Of a DNA stretch of 64,000 nt, positions 45,576 through 58,620 are shown piece after piece. The position numbers were made by a program, and so were the translations under genes. The stretch lies in the NCBI RefSeq assembly GCF_000143415.4, contig NW_003314297.1, positions 265,718 to 329,717 on the forward strand, written 5' to 3'. The DNA comes from Selaginella moellendorffii. Taxonomy: Eukaryota; Streptophyta; Lycopodiopsida; Selaginellales; Selaginellaceae. Positions within the stretch are counted from its first letter, which is position 1. Every line of letters begins with the position of its first letter. The notes below the pieces were generated by a model. The model saw nothing but the letters and a program-made list of their open reading frames with translations, did no database searches and was not told the DNA's origin.

Positions 45576-48500
45576 TTACTCTTCCATTGCACGAACTTCT
45601 CCCGCTTCACCACCGCCGGCAGCTTCCTTGACATCGATGGTCACGTCGTACTCCTGATCGCAACCGAGGTACGCGTCACACATGAAGTAGAGCTTATAGT
45701 TCTTGACACCCGCCTCCTGCGGAGTGAACTCCAGCTTGCACTTGTTCCTCCGCTGCAGTGTCACCCTCTTGATCGCCAGCAGCACATTGTTCGCAGTGTC
45801 GCCGAGAACTAGCCACCACCCCTCTTCCCTCGTCTTTGCAAGCCTGGGAGCCTCCACGATTCCAACCTCCTCGTTTCCTTCCACTTCCCTCTCCAGCGTC
45901 ACCTGAACAGCAACTGGCTCTCCCACGGTCGCCTCTGCCTCGTCCAGCACCTCGAAAGCCATATCGATGTTTGGAAACCGGTTGCACGTCCGAGCGATTG
46001 CTAGCAGCTGCGAGTCGTCCATTCCCAGCAGCTCCCGCCTTTCCCCGTCTTCCATCTCGAGCAGATCAAACACCGTCTCCACGTTCCTCTCCTTGCACTT
46101 CTTCGCTAGATCCTTGGTGAAGTGCGGGAGCTGCAGGAGCACCGAGTCTCGCTCCCACAGTCCCTGCGTTACCATCTGACTTATCTCCATGGCTGCAAGC
46201 GCCGGGTTGAGCCAAGCGTTGCTGGCTATCACGTCGACCATGGCCTGGAGAAGCTTGATTGCCTGGAGCAGCACCTCACGCTGGTCCATAGCCAGATTAC
46301 CCGGGACGGGATGCCTGGAGAAGTGAGCTTGCAACAGCGCGTTGGCCTTGAGGTGTGGATCCGAGTACTTCGGCTTGTCAACCGAGAAGCGCTGGTGGTT
46401 GACAAGCTTTCGGACGATATCCTCCTCGCCAGGTCTCACGGGAAGAGTAGCGTACTCGGACGCAGAAGCCAGGATCTCCAGCAAGCCTTTCATCTTCGTC
46501 TTTGCAGTCAGAGAGTTGCTGAAGAGCTCGATGGTAGTGTATCGTATGTAGTAGTAGGACGCGATCATTCCCAGGTTGAGTGGCGACAGCTCCATATCGT
46601 CCTCCACTGCGATACACTTGCTGGACTCCAGATCGTTGAGAGTCGACTCTACAAGCTCGGAGAGATGATCCGAAAGGTGCCGATGGCTCACGCCCTGAAG
46701 GTTGTAGTAGTTTGGATTCTGAGTCAGCCTCCGGTACATGAGCGTCCATGTCAAGTAGTCCACTGCATCCTGCTTGTTCTCGATGGTATGCACCACTATC
46801 TCTGCGTTGAGATGGTCGTGGATGTAGTGATCCAAGTGGCTCTCCACGGGGAAAGGCTCGTACAGGAACTTCTTGTAATACTCCTTACGAGGAGCATGGC
46901 ATAAGATGACACACTTGCCAGAGCTGTCCACCAGAGGCCTGCTTGCACGCCCCATCATCTGCAGAAGATCCGTAATAGGATAGTCTGTGTGAGCGTTCTC
47001 TCTGCCGTCGTAGTACTGCGTCCCCATGACCACCAAGAGGTGCGCAGTAAGTGTCATCCCCCAGCACATAGAGCTGCTTGCAACGCACACCTGAATGGCT
47101 CCGGCACTGAAGAGTTCCCCAACAATGTCTTGCTCGGTTGGAGACAAGCCTTCGTGGAGATATCCGACACCACCTTGCAGAGTCTCCTTGAGCTCGGGAT
47201 CCCTTATCCGCTCCAGCAGGGGCTCCAAATCCTTCTCAGTGCACTGCAAGAAGCTGTTCCCGCCGGCCAGCGCGTAGAGAACGAGGTCGGAAGCAGTAGA
47301 GCGTGCATGCTTCCTCGTAGGAACAAAAACCAAGGCCGGTTTTCCACCCTTGGCATGCTGGAGAATGGCTGTGAAAGTTGGCTTCGTCATCGCTTGAACC
47401 CGAGCTTCAAAGTTCGTGATGTCGACTCCCTGAATGTGGATCTCGAGTGGAACTGGTCGCACAGCCGGAGAGAAGTTGAAAAGTCCGTGGGAGCTCGCTC
47501 CGATCCAGTCACCCAGGTCCTTGGCATTAGCCAGTGACGCCGACAGTGCGACTATCCGGATTTTGTCTCCAGCTTGCTTCGAGATATAACGCATTCTAGA
47601 AACAATAACTTCCAGAACCGGACCACCTTCACCACCGATCAAGTGAAGCTCGTCTACCAGGAAGAGATTAACCTGTCCGATCTGCTTCCGCTGCTTCCAC
47701 CTTCGTGACAACACATCCCACCTCTCTGGTGTGCTGATAATCACCTGGCCTCTGTCCAAAAGCTTCAAGTCCATAGCAGTTTCCCCTGTCAGCTGCACCA
47801 CTTGAACTTTCAAGTCGGCGAACTTCTTTTCCCAGTCCTCAAACCGCTCCTTCGCAAGAGCTTCTTTCGGAGCAATGTAGACACATTTACCACCTCCAGT
47901 GTCCGCGTTCTTTTGCAGCATGCGTAGCACGGCAAACTCTCCACAGATAGTTTTTCCGCTTCCCGTTGGCGCTGCAACAAGAACGTTGTCATCTGTGTTG
48001 TAGAGAACCGTGAACACCTGTGTCTGAATAGGATTGAAGTGCTTGAACTGCTGGTAGAGAGCTTCAAAAGAAGGCTCCCGCAAAGCTGTGACCGGAAGAG
48101 GCTGCAGGTCCAGAAGCTCCGTTGGAGGTGGATACTTCTCGGGTAGAATCAAGTGCCTGAAAGAAACCGGAAGCACAGTCTCCGCTTTCAGCCACCTGTC
48201 CGAGATGACACGGATAAAATACTGCGGCGGCATCGGCTCAAAAATCGGAACTGTGAAGCTCAGGTTGTGGTCATCCTCCACGTACTGCATCTTGAGTAGG
48301 AAATACTCGTGGTGAAGTATGGTCTCGCCATCATTATCCTCCACGATGACCCAAAATGGCTCCACAAAGCCATGAATCTTCTCGTCCCACTGAAAGTCCG
48401 GTGTGATGGTCAGGTCCACCTTGAGCACGGACCTTGTGATGGGTTGAACATGTGCGCTCAGCTCCAGCTTTGGAAACTGATGAACGAACTTGTGGATCAT

Positions 48501-51500
48501 CTTTCCAAGTTTCGGAATGCGGATAAGCTCTCCGATCTCCTGCGATGTCAGGTCATAATACCGCTCCCACGCATAATCCTTCTTCTCAATCTTGGTGAGA
48601 ACGTCGATTGGAATGCCTTTGAACTGCCGCAACGGTGTCTGCGTGCTCCACATTCTCCTCTGGACCATTTTGCAAAGGTTGAGAGCCTTTTCAGCCAGTT
48701 GAGCCCAGCCCCGCTTCAAAACAATCTCAAACAATGCGCGCATCAACCGTCCGGCACTCTGCAAAACCATGCGCACGTTAGTTTGAAGCAAAGTGAAGTC
48801 CAATTCTCTTACCTGTGTTATGAACGTCATATCTGTGAAGAGAGAGAAGCCTTCAAGCTTCAGCTGCGATATGTAGGCTTGAAGCAGTACGTTGATCTTG
48901 GCGGACGGCTCCTCCAGACTCTCCTTGACAGGTACCGGAACTCTGTCCAATAACTTGGCGAGCTCAAGTTTTTCTTCCTCCCTGACCCCAACATTCTTGA
49001 ACTCTTCGCTTTGTGAAAACAACCGGCACAGTTCGATCTCTCCCATCGTTGGCTTTAGGTGCTCATTGTACGTGGCCATTGTACCGTGGCTGATATAGTA
49101 ATGGCTAGCAATTCGGCCAAGGTCCGTCACCTGGAAATAGCCACTCTTTCGATCATATTTCACCAGATTGTTCTTGTCCAGAATTGTTGCCGCAGTATGA
49201 ATCTACAAAAAACAAGGTTAAGTAACGTTTTCAGATTTTCTATTACTAAAAGTGCTTACCAAGTCCGCCCTCCTCTCCTCCAATGTTTCGTCAGTCTCGA
49301 GTACTTCTGGGTTGACGCCATAAAGCAGTGGGTTCCGCAGCATCCGGATATACAAGTACGTGTAGCCAAGCCACGCACAAGCCTCCCTCGCATTTTGCAC
49401 GCTCCCAAGCACAATCTCGGCGTTGAGGTTGTCCGGCAGCTTGGAGATGAACTGACTTTCGATTGGAAGCTGCTGGTTCATCAGTGAAAGATAATACGAG
49501 AGCTCGCTGTGGCCAGTGATGATAATGCCTTCGCCAGTGCTATCAAACTGAGGCCGTCCAGCACGCCCAAGCATTTGCATCACGTCCATGGGACTTAGCT
49601 CCGTCCAAGCACCTTTCTCGGGATTGTACACCTGAGTCCCTTTGATGATAACGGTATGGGCCGGAAGATTTACTCCCCAAGCTAGAGTCGCAGTCGAAAC
49701 CAGCACCTGGATATGCCCGTCTGCGAAAAGTTCCTCCACAAGAGTTCTGTCGGCTCTCGCCATTCCAGCGTGGTGAATGGCAAAACCGTACGACAGAAGG
49801 CCTTTCAAGTCCGTGTTCTTCACGTTCTCCGCCTCGGTCCGCAGGATCTCACTACTAGCGCTGTCTCCCTTCAAGAATTTCCCTAGAGTATCATTTGTGA
49901 GCGCCGAGTCCCGTATAGCTTTTGCTGTCTTTGCCGTCTCCTTCCGAGAGTGCACAAAGATGAGAATCTGGCTCTTTCCCGCAACAGCCAACACCTTCTC
50001 GTAGCAAATCTCGTTCATGAGCTGGAACCTTTGAAGCGGCTTCTTCACGGATATCCCAACGTACTGCTGACTCAAAGGGACCGGCCGGAAGCTGTTGTCG
50101 AAGTGAAACAGGCCCCTCGACTTGTCCACCCTCAGGAACATGGACACGTCCACGTAATTCGGCAGTGTCGCGGATAAGCCCACCAGCCTGATCATATCGT
50201 GCGTTGTTTCAACCTGGCGAAGTGTTCGAGCCACAATACTCTCCAGAACTGGACCACGGCCATCGTGCAGCAGATGAATTTCGTCGATGATAACCAGCTT
50301 GACAAGTTGAGTGTAGGCCCTGTCGCCTGATTTTCGGGTGATGATATCCCACTTCTCCGGAGTCGCTACGATGATGTGCGTCTCTTCAATTTGCTGCCGA
50401 GAAAGCGACTGATCTCCAGTGAGCTCCTTCACTACAACACCATAGTCCGCCAGTCTCTTCTGAAGATTCCCAACCATCTCAGCGACCAAAGCCTTCATCG
50501 GAGCAATATAGACGATCTTTGTGTGACTGAGATCAAAAGTACCATCCGACTCCTGCTTCGAACCAAGCTCTTGAAGAATGGTGAGCAACGCAACGTTGGT
50601 CTTGCCAGCGCCTGTTGGTGCGCAAAGGAGAATATTTTCCTGAGTAAAGAGAGCCGTCTCGTAAACTCTGCTCTGGATGCGATTCAACGTTTTCATCTCC
50701 TTGAATGCAGGCTGAGCCCAAGACGGCAAGTCCGATATCTTGACCAGCTCTTCACCTTCCTCCATTGGCTTCACCTTCATGGCAGGAACATGAACTTCCT
50801 CGTATCCTTTCTTCATCGTCCTGTAAGTGCCCTCCGGAAGCTCGCACTTTTTGTTGGCCATGAACAGGCCCTCCTTCTCAAACGCCAGGTCTTTCAAGTC
50901 GAGAAATTGCCGCTGGCCTTGCCATCCTCCTTCCAAGACCACCTCCCTCTCCGGCCTTCGATCCTTTTCTCCGTCACCACCTTCTTCACGGAGTTTCCTC
51001 GCTTCCTCACGGATACTACGCTCCAGATTCTTTTGCCGCTCCTGCAAAGGCTCGATCTCGTTAGATAAGAAAGAAACAAGAATATGTAAATACATTACCT
51101 TCGCAGTCGCTCGAGTAGCGTGGAGCTGCTCCAGAATTCCCGACAAAACCGAACCTCCCTCCGTCATCTCATCTTCAATCCTTTTCCTCTCTTTATCGTC
51201 CTGCGATCGGGCCAGCCGAGTGCACCAGACAATCTTCCACCTGTTCTTGAGGAGCAACTTAATGAGCCCAAACTTGTCATAGTCCAGGAGCATGACGAGC
51301 CTGTTCTCCACGTCCCTCTCATCGCCCTCTCCAAGAGTTTGCAGAACCTCCTCGGCAAGCTTCTGGCTGTGCTGAGGCTCAATCTCCTCGTACGCCTGAG
51401 TGATCTTCCGCTGGAGCCAGTACGCATCGATATCCTGGACGTTGAGTCCTTCGTCCGCCTCCTCCATGTCCTCGTCATCGAGGCCTCCCATTTGCATTGC

Positions 51501-52238
51501 TGATGCCTCGTTCGTCTCCTGACCATCTTCCTCGTTCTCACTCTCCTCCTGGACTTCGTCAACATCGCTCTCCTCTTCCTCGTCCTCCTCCTCGAACTCC
51601 ACAGCCACGCCGATATCATCATCCAGAGCCTCCCCGGCAGCACCGCCAGCGTCACCACCATCGTAGAAGTCGACAATGATCTTCCCGATATTCACGAGCT
51701 GGTTGAATCGCTCCTGGCCAAGCTCGTTGAGCAGCTTCTCCAGCTCCTTCTTCTTGTCAGAGTCTTTCATCTTGTCATTCTTGAGCACCACTAGCACTTC
51801 GTCCGCCGCTCCACGCAGCACGTCCTGTGGCTGGTCCCCAAACTGCTGCTGGATCGTGCTGAGCAGTGCCTCGTATGCCGCCCGCGTCTCTTTCGTCTTT
51901 GGGCGATAAGTTCCCTCTTCTTGCAGCGACAAAACACTCTCCTCCTGTGACCCCTTTGATCGCTTGCTGGGCCGCCGCAGCACATCGTCCTGATTCTCCT
52001 TCTCCTTGCGCTTGCTGGCCTTGGCCTTCTTCTCGAGGAGCTCCGGCGGCTTGCCATGATCTACTCTATCCCCAAACCGCCGCGGATCTATCCTACCCCA
52101 GAGGCTCTCCGGCTCACCTGTGGGCTCGTGAGTGTCGCGCGGCCGTGTGTCGGTCGTCAGCACCAGACTGGAGTTGGCGCGGTACTCGTACTGCTTGAAC
52201 CGGGCGTGCGCCTCAGCACCGCCTCCCAAATGCGCCAT
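45576..52238 (-). CDS. BRR2: U5 snRNP DExH-box RNA helicase BRR2
   Basis: Unwinds U4/U6 snRNA to activate the spliceosome. Exons 51099-52238, 49260-51041, 48813-49202 and 45576-48758 give 6495 nt (2164 residues), the usual length. The ATG at 52238 (MAHLGGG) is preferred to an upstream TTG. Order: an N-terminal regulatory region with acidic tracts (about 230-290), then cassette 1 with [22 protein letters not shown] and [11 protein letters not shown], a Sec63 unit, cassette 2 with [24 protein letters not shown] and [11 protein letters not shown], and a final Sec63 unit. As in the family, cassette 1 keeps an active-looking DEIH, while cassette 2 has DELH. Introns are 54 to 57 nt. The C-terminus after the last Sec63 unit is short and acidic. 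Confidence 0.97.
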
Positions 52239-53286
52239 AGCTTCTGCCCTAGTTCCCAAAGCCCTAAATCGGATATTTGTGTGAATATTCTCTGGTGAGA
52301 TGTTAAGTAGCTTAAATAAAGTTCTTGAGGAGGAGTTTTATCAGTGCTGGTTGACACCACTGTTAAAATCTAACCTCATCCTTGTGCCAATTAATCTTTG
52401 CTGTACACTAACAAGTTCACTATACATGCTCATTTTGGAAAATGTATGCCTGGGAAATCATGAACAATGCAAAAATTTATTATTAACCAAGAAGAAATAT
52501 TAAAACAAAATCCATAAAACAAACATGGAAAACTCAATTTGTTTCTCTTTTGTTTTAATCTCGAAAAAGTTCTCCAACCGTGCCAATGCTTACCTTTATT
52601 AAGCTTGTGCATATCAGGACTCATTTGGTCGTCAATAAGTTTATGTATTATATAATCAACCCTGTCCTCTTCAGGTTTGGCATAGATTCTGCCACAAGCA
52701 CACTCAATAGCCTTGCGTGGTAGTCTAAAATGTATAGCTGGTCTTCCACCTCCTAGCTCATCCTCCGTAGTTCCTAAGCCCTAGATCCTGATATATTATT
52801 CTATTCTGCCCTCAAATTTAAGGAATCTTATTATTTGAATCTAAAAGATAAATATTAGGATTTTAAATTGAGCAATATATAATGATGCCAAATGGGTAGC
52901 ACAGTAGCACTGTTGTTGCCTCTTACAGCAATGAAAGAAAAAAAGGAGGTGCAAAAGACGTGCATATTTATGGTACTGGGTATTGGAGATACATTCAGCT
53001 GTAATCTTTTGTTCATATTATCATGGTTCAATTTAGGGTGGATGAATTGTCTATGTCAATGTGAATTCTATGTACCCAATGATGGAACTCTCTTGTTGGA
53101 GCATCACAAGGAGAGCATCACGGTATGGTATAAGGTCAGCATCGCACCCGTTGGAATAGGACACGTCCGGATGTGTGCCAGGTGTCACTAGAATAAGAAC
53201 CAACCTCCCTTCACATATATCCTCGTCAACAACTCTCATTCATTAACTGTGCGCTATGGCCGATACATAGTCTCTATTGTGTAGAA
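52239..53286. other. intergenic; one coding-like exon on the minus strand
   Basis: Upstream region of BRR2, with GCCCTAAA at about 52258. On the minus strand, about 52770 to 52605 reads as protein (GGGRPAIHFRLPRKAIECAC, then KPEEDRVDYIIHKLIDDQ), followed by a GTAAGC donor. The Cys/His pattern faintly recalls NDUFS6-like zinc proteins, but a key Cys spacing differs and no start is visible. It is probably a gene fragment. Nothing else was recognised. Confidence 0.35.
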
Positions 53287-53353
53287 CACTCTAGCGGCGC
53301 CGCTAGGAGACTTATAGAGACTAGCGGCGCCGCTCCCGCCTAGCGTCGCCGCT
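53287..53353. repeat. three spaced GC-rich palindromes
   Basis: CTAGCGGCGCCGCTAG at 53291-53306 is a perfect 16-bp palindrome. Near copies lie at 53321-53334 and 53340-53353 (one base change). They sit about 150-200 bp upstream of the lipase-like start codon. Confidence 0.85.
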
Positions 53354-53498
53354 GTCCACAAAATTCACGGTGGAGGATTTAGTATTTTGGGTTTTGGAGC
53401 ACGAACCGGGCAAGATCACGAGCGCCTTGCCTGGGAGCCTCTCCGGATCCCGCATTGCGGCAATCGAATCGGCAGATCGGGCGAGCGGGCGCCCGGCA

Positions 53499-55232
53499 AT
53501 GTCAGGGATGAAAGCCGATCGTGTCAGCTACACGGAGGTGTGATTTCTCGGCCAGGACGAGCTCTAATCCGGATCTTTCTCCCTTTCTGTGCAGGAATTC
53601 ATCTACAATTCCAGAGGCACGAGGCTTTTCACTTGCCGATGGATCCCGCTGCGCCAGGATGTCAAGGGATTGGTCTTTCTTTGCCACGGTAACGCGAAAT
53701 ATTTCCTGTTCTACCGAGATCTTCCTTGAAATATGCGTTCTTGGATCGCTCTTTGTGCTCCTAGGATATGGAATGGAATGCAGCCGATTCATGAAAGGTA
53801 TCGAGGCATTGATCGCTAGAGGTCGGCAGTGATAAATTCTCATCTTTATCCAGGAACTGGACAACGCCTGTCAAGAGCTGGATACGCGGTGTTTGGAATC
53901 GACTATGAAGGCCATGGAAGATCTGAGGGGCGGAGATGTTACATTCGCAGCTTCGACTATCTCGTGGACGATTGCATCGTGTTCTTTAAGAACGTCCGAG
54001 GTGAGAACCTCCATGGAATTGTTATTTCATCGTCAACACTTTTGGATCCCATAGAATGGCCGGAGTATAGAAGGAAGCCATGCTTTCTTTACGGCGAGTC
54101 CATGGGAGGCGCTGTGGCGCTACTCGTCCAGAAGAAGACTCCAGGCGAATGGAACGGGGCAATCCTGGTGGCTCCAATGTGCAAGGTATAAACAAAACAA
54201 AGCTCGTGATTTTCTCCAAAGTTTACACTATCTTTGTCGCAGATATCAAAGAATATGAAGCCGCATCCACTGCTAATTCGCGTCCTCGTGAAGCTGGCCC
54301 GCACGATCCCGACTTGGAAGGTCGTCCCCATCAAAGACGTGATCGGCCAAGCCTTTAAAGATCCTGTGAAACGAGAGGAGGTAACAGATACTCATCTCTC
54401 TCAAGCTTTTCTCTTTTCCTTCGCTTACGACTTGCAAGCAATCGAACTATAACTCGTTCACCTAACGTCATGAGGTTGTTTTCCAGATCCGAGACAACCC
54501 TTACGTCTATCAAGGCCGCCCACGATTGCGGACAGCGGTGGAGATGCTCTACACAAGTCTCAATCTTGAATGTCAGCTCCATGAGGTACGACCACCTTCC
54601 AAGCTTTTCTTAAATCGCATCGTATCGCTGGCGAGCTTTCTCTTTTCTAGGTGAAGCTCCCATTTCTCGTGCTCCACGGAGAGAACGACGTCGTCACGGA
54701 CCCGGCCATCAGCCAGGAGCTCTACGACTCGGCCGGGAGCCTGGACAAAGCCATCAAGATCTACCCCGGTATGTGGCACGGCCTCACGTCCGGAGAGCCC
54801 GACGAGAACATCGACATGGTCTTCGAGGACATAGTAACGTGGCTCGACATGAGGTGCCCCCCCGGAAGCCTGGCAGCCAGTCCCATACGATTCTCGGACA
54901 TCCAGACGCGACGAGCAATGCTGGCTTGCAGCAGCCCGCTGAGGCTGGAGGACGCTCACACCAGGCAGCCGGGCATGGTTGGATCGCTGCGGCATAGGCA
55001 TCTCACCGGCCAGACCAGCGAAGCGTCCAGCGTCCCCGCCAGCCCGATGAGACTCTTCGAGTTCCGGAAGAGAGACCTGGCGTCCTCGCCGAGCGTTCCC
55101 GCCAGCCCCATGAGAGACTCGGAGCGCAAGTGCTTGCGGTGGATGGATCACAAAGGTGGCGACTCTTGCGCTCGCGGTGCTGCAAGACACGACCACGCGA
55201 GTCACCGGCTTCCAGCGGTGATGATCAGATAG
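53499..55232 (+). CDS. monoacylglycerol-lipase-like alpha/beta hydrolase
   Basis: Likely cleaves monoacylglycerol or a related ester (the plant MAGL/caffeoyl-shikimate esterase group). Eight exons: 53499-53537, 53595-53688, 53765-53797, 53854-54000, 54055-54185, 54243-54380, 54487-54585 and 54651-55232. They total 1263 nt (420 residues) in frame. Visible: the oxyanion motif LCHGYG, FGIDYEGHGRSEG, nucleophile elbow YGESMGG, acid HGENDVVTDP and base PGMWHGL. The family core ends near residue 310. A further 110 residues form a Ser/Arg/Met-rich tail with two similar units around SVPASPMR, unusual for the family. A second ATG at 53508 is in frame. Confidence 0.9.
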
Positions 55233-55301
55233 CAAAGCTCCCAAACGCATAAAAATAAGAAGAAGAAGGCGGAGAATTCAAGTGAGAGGTACTCCCTTTT
55301 C

Positions 55302-55843
55302 TTATTTCTTTTTGGGACGTTTACGTTTCCTCTTGCGTTTCTCTTTCTCTCCTCCTAGATTCCCAGGCACTGCCACTCTTGTGTGGTCCTGTGTGGCATC
55401 TGGGACAGTGGATCCACGGCTGGTGGTGGCGTTATGCTGTTCCATTTTCCTCTTGTTCTGTGTCGACTGAGAGACAGAAAATGTACGCCAGATGAGAGTG
55501 CGTTTTTTCGATCGATACAAATACTAACCGGTCGCGTCGCAGTCTGATGGTGTTTCGTTTGTACGGGGTTTGAGTTTGATTGTGTCGCTGTGCTAGTGTT
55601 TGGCAAACTGCTAAACTCCTTGTCAGCCAAGAAAAAACCAAAAGAGAGGAAAATCCAAATCCAAAACACTAGATTACCTTATGGGATTCTCTTGCTCCTC
55701 GTCATTGCCATCGTCGCTGTTTTCTTTCGCAAAGAAGTCATCCTCGCTCATGTCCACCGCGGAGTCATTCTCTTCCTCGCTACCAGTCTCTGCAAAAAAA
55801 TGGTTTCTTGTTAGCACACACAGAGACACAGAGAGAGAGAGAG

Positions 55844-55898
<55 letters not shown>

Positions 55899-56666
55899 TA
55901 TTCTTGGTAGCAAAGAAGGAATCTAAGGAAGCTCATACCTTCTTCCTCGAGCTCCACACCAGCGGCGGCGGCTGCCGCAATATTAGCACGGATCGTCTCT
56001 CGCAACTTCTCCCGACGAGCAATCGCGTGTGAGTCGGCGTTCTCCATGAACAAAGAGACGTACTTCTCGCTCTTTGGGAAGAACTGCTCAAGAAAAGTGG
56101 CAGGATTTCAGGAGAAAAGATTGGAATGGCACTAACCTTGATGTATTCCAGGTCTTGCTTTAGTTGCTGGAGCTTGGCAGCGGCCTCGTCCTTGGATTTC
56201 TCATCGGGAGCGTTCTTAAGTTCCTTCTCGGCACGCCTCAATCCCCTCTCGACCTTTCTTCGCTCTACCTTAGGCACATTGGAACAACAACGCTCGTGTG
56301 ATTGGACCGATCGCGCAAAATAGAAAACTCACCGACGAATTTCACTTGCTTGTAGCGTTTGGAGATGTTGCGATCCACTTTGACGCGGGAGGGCTGCAGC
56401 CCTGGATTGTGATTGTCCTTGAGCTGCTTCAAGCGGCTCTCCTGGGCCTGCCGCACTTCCTGCGAGAGATTCTGCGAGACAGAAAGGGGAGGAGAAATCC
56501 TCGGTGGCTGCGAGCAATCCAAGCACAATACCAGCTTCAGCAGGCGCTGAATGTCGCGAATCTGCCTGCCAAGCGACGCTTGCTTCCTCGCCCGCTCCAA
56601 TCCATTCTTCTTCAAGGGCTTGGACCGCACATCCAATCGCCTATTTGCGCCACGATCTGGCGCCAT
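55302..56666 (-). CDS. EFG1-like rRNA-processing protein
   Basis: Seven exons (56532-56666, 56333-56471, 56137-56264, 55939-56083, 55678-55789, 55529-55610, 55302-55466) sum to 906 nt (301 residues). The EFG1 family acts in 18S rRNA processing in the nucleolus. Evidence: a basic N-terminus (LKKNGLERARKQASLGRQIR), RDIQRLLKL, coiled coil, KRYKQVKFVERRKVERGL, LEYIKFFPKSEKYVSLFME, then an acidic stretch and a very basic C-terminal tail (EKRKRKRKRPKKK) typical of nucleolar proteins. The exon 2 to 3 junction uses the acceptor before 56264. Intron 55790-55938 contains a long CT/GA microsatellite. Confidence 0.82.
55826..55898. repeat. (GA)n microsatellite
   Basis: Nearly uninterrupted AG/GA dinucleotide array with two CACA interruptions, lying within an intron of the EFG1-like gene (CT on its coding strand). 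Confidence 0.95.
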
Positions 56667-56942
56667 CGCTGTGACAAATGGGAGCGCGATCGATCTAAAA
56701 CCCTACATTAGAGCCCTAGATCATTTGCTCCATCCACTTTGTCAGCCGCCGGATCAGCCCGCATCCAACGGCTATTGTCTCGTGACACATGGCAAATCAA
56801 AGGCCGAATTTTAGGGTTCTTGGGGAAAATCATGAGCGAGGAGGGAGATGGAGATCTCCGGGCGCTCTTGCTGCTGGTGATTCACGCAAGGATTTTGTAG
56901 AAACAGGCGAGCGATTCTAGAGTTTCTAGCATTTAGATCAGG
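56667..56942. promoter_or_regulatory. shared divergent promoter
   Basis: 276 bp separate the start codons of the EFG1-like gene (minus) and the four-TM gene (plus). It contains AGAGCCCTAGATC on one side and ATTTTAGGGTTCTTGG on the other, both telobox-like. Confidence 0.6.
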
Positions 56943-57951
56943 ATGAGGAAGGCGGCAGGGGATGCTCTGAAGCAGGCTTTCATGTCGAGGGAGGATTACG
57001 AGAGCCTGCCTGTGGGAAACAAAGTGTGGGACAACCTGGCGAGGCCAGTGCTCCTGTGGGCGACGATTGTTCTAGGAACCGCGGTGTTTGTCGCTGGGAT
57101 CGCCATGACCGCGATGGTTTTCGAGGTAGGGCGGTGGCATTCGTGCTCCAGGAAACGTTTGACGCCATTGCCAGCAGCCTCGCTCGGTGAATCGCGCGCC
57201 GCCTATCTCCTCACCCAGGAGGAGGCCAGGATCTACTTCTGGATGGTCATCTTTCTCCCTACCGCGGCTTTCTTCGCGGTGGCCGTGGTGTATCTAGCAT
57301 CTGGTAAGCTTGCAAAAGTTCTTTGGATCCCATTGATGGTTTTTTTCTCGCCAGGAATCGTGGTGGCTTACGCAGCTCCAAAGCGGCATTTCATGGTGAG
57401 AGTCGTGGAGAACAGCTGCTGCGCTTCCAAGCGAGGTAACCTCTCCTTTGGAGTTCTTGCTAGCTCTTGATCAAGCTCCCCCAGGAGGCGTGCGCTGCCT
57501 GTCCACTCTCAACTTGAGCTTCATGGTGGCCGCCATCCTCATGGCGCTCTTCCTGGGCTCCAGCATCGTCACCCTCGACACGGGCTGCTCGATCGCCCTC
57601 TTCTGGTGCTACGAGGTGGTGTGCTGGGGGCTGGTTCTCCTGTTTGGGATCACGGCCTTCTTCTTGCACCGAAAGGCGGCGGTGGTGATGGACGAGGGCC
57701 AGCACTTTGGCAGCCGGACGGTGGGCATGGAGATGCTCGAGGCCAGCGCGGTGCCGCCTTATGAGATGGAGAGGAGAGTGAACGCCGGGTTCCGGAGCTG
57801 GATGGGATCGTCGTCGGTGCTGTCTTCGTCGGACGAGGGCGAGGTGGACGAGATATTCGGGGAGAGTTTTGGGCTGGACGACGACGATGTATGGGACGAA
57901 GAACAAGGGGTCATGCACGTCCGGAGCAACAATGATATTACCAGGGGGTGA
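56943..57951 (+). CDS. four-transmembrane protein of unknown function
   Basis: Exons 56943-57125, 57219-57303, 57355-57435 and 57485-57951 give 271 residues. Hydrophobic segments: VLLWATIVLGTAVFVAGIAM, IYFWMVIFLPTAAFFAVAVV, FMVAAILMALFLGSSIVTL and CYEVVCWGLVLLFGITAFFL. The N-terminus is basic and the last 90 residues are Ser-rich then strongly acidic (GEVDEIFGESFGLDDDD), probably cytosolic. The first intron is a multiple of three and open, so a retained-intron form would still be translatable. No family was recognised. Confidence 0.75.
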
Positions 57952-58442
57952 TATCAAAAGTTTGCAGATCTTTATCATGTGTACATTTTGTTGATTGGAA
58001 GTCTTTTTGACAGACTTTTCCTCTTTTGTGTCCAACGTTTTTGGAAAAAGCGCTAGTTCTGGAATCCCAAAGTTTATCGACTTACTAATTTTTTTATTTT
58101 TTATTTTCTGTGTTTTCTACTTTTATGTACTAATGAAATAAGGATTAAATCCCCAAACTAAGTGGCCACAAAAGTTAGTTAAGCAATCTTTTTTAGCTAA
58201 TCTTTTTGGGCTTGATAACTTAACTTTATAAGTCAATTGTGAGATAATAAACTTTAGTCTAACTAAATAATTTATTATATAAAAAACATGAAAATTGTTG
58301 TTTAAAAATAATTTACTGCATATTTTGGGTTACTTAACTGGTTCACATAGCCAGGAATGAATTGATCAAATTGAAGTTATAATTTCTAAACATAGGATTA
58401 ATCAACTATTAAATGGTAGAATAAACTAGAATATAGGATGTG
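57952..58442. other. AT-rich intergenic DNA
   Basis: 3' flank of the four-TM gene passing into AT-rich sequence; no gene recognised. Confidence 0.4.
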
Positions 58443-58620
58443 TGAGTGCTTGGGATATAAGAATAAATATATTAATTGAAGTTTAAACCTGCTTATTTAT
58501 GAAAATGGATGGACCAAATTCAGTCCTCTAAATGAACGGTCCATATATTATAGTACTATAATTAATGTATTACCTAGCCAGAGTAATATATATTATATAC
58601 ATATATTTTACAAACTTTAT
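58443..58620. repeat. LTR-like direct repeat, left copy
   Basis: Matches 63897-64000 over most of its first 110 bases in the same orientation; the right copy is cut by the window edge. 60637-60722 shares the TATAGTA.TATAATTAATGTATT segment and the following 60 bases. Confidence 0.6.

Noticed and set aside
52239-52259. Starting BRR2 at 52259
   Set aside because: The codon is TTG; the ATG at 52238 begins the family-like N-terminus.
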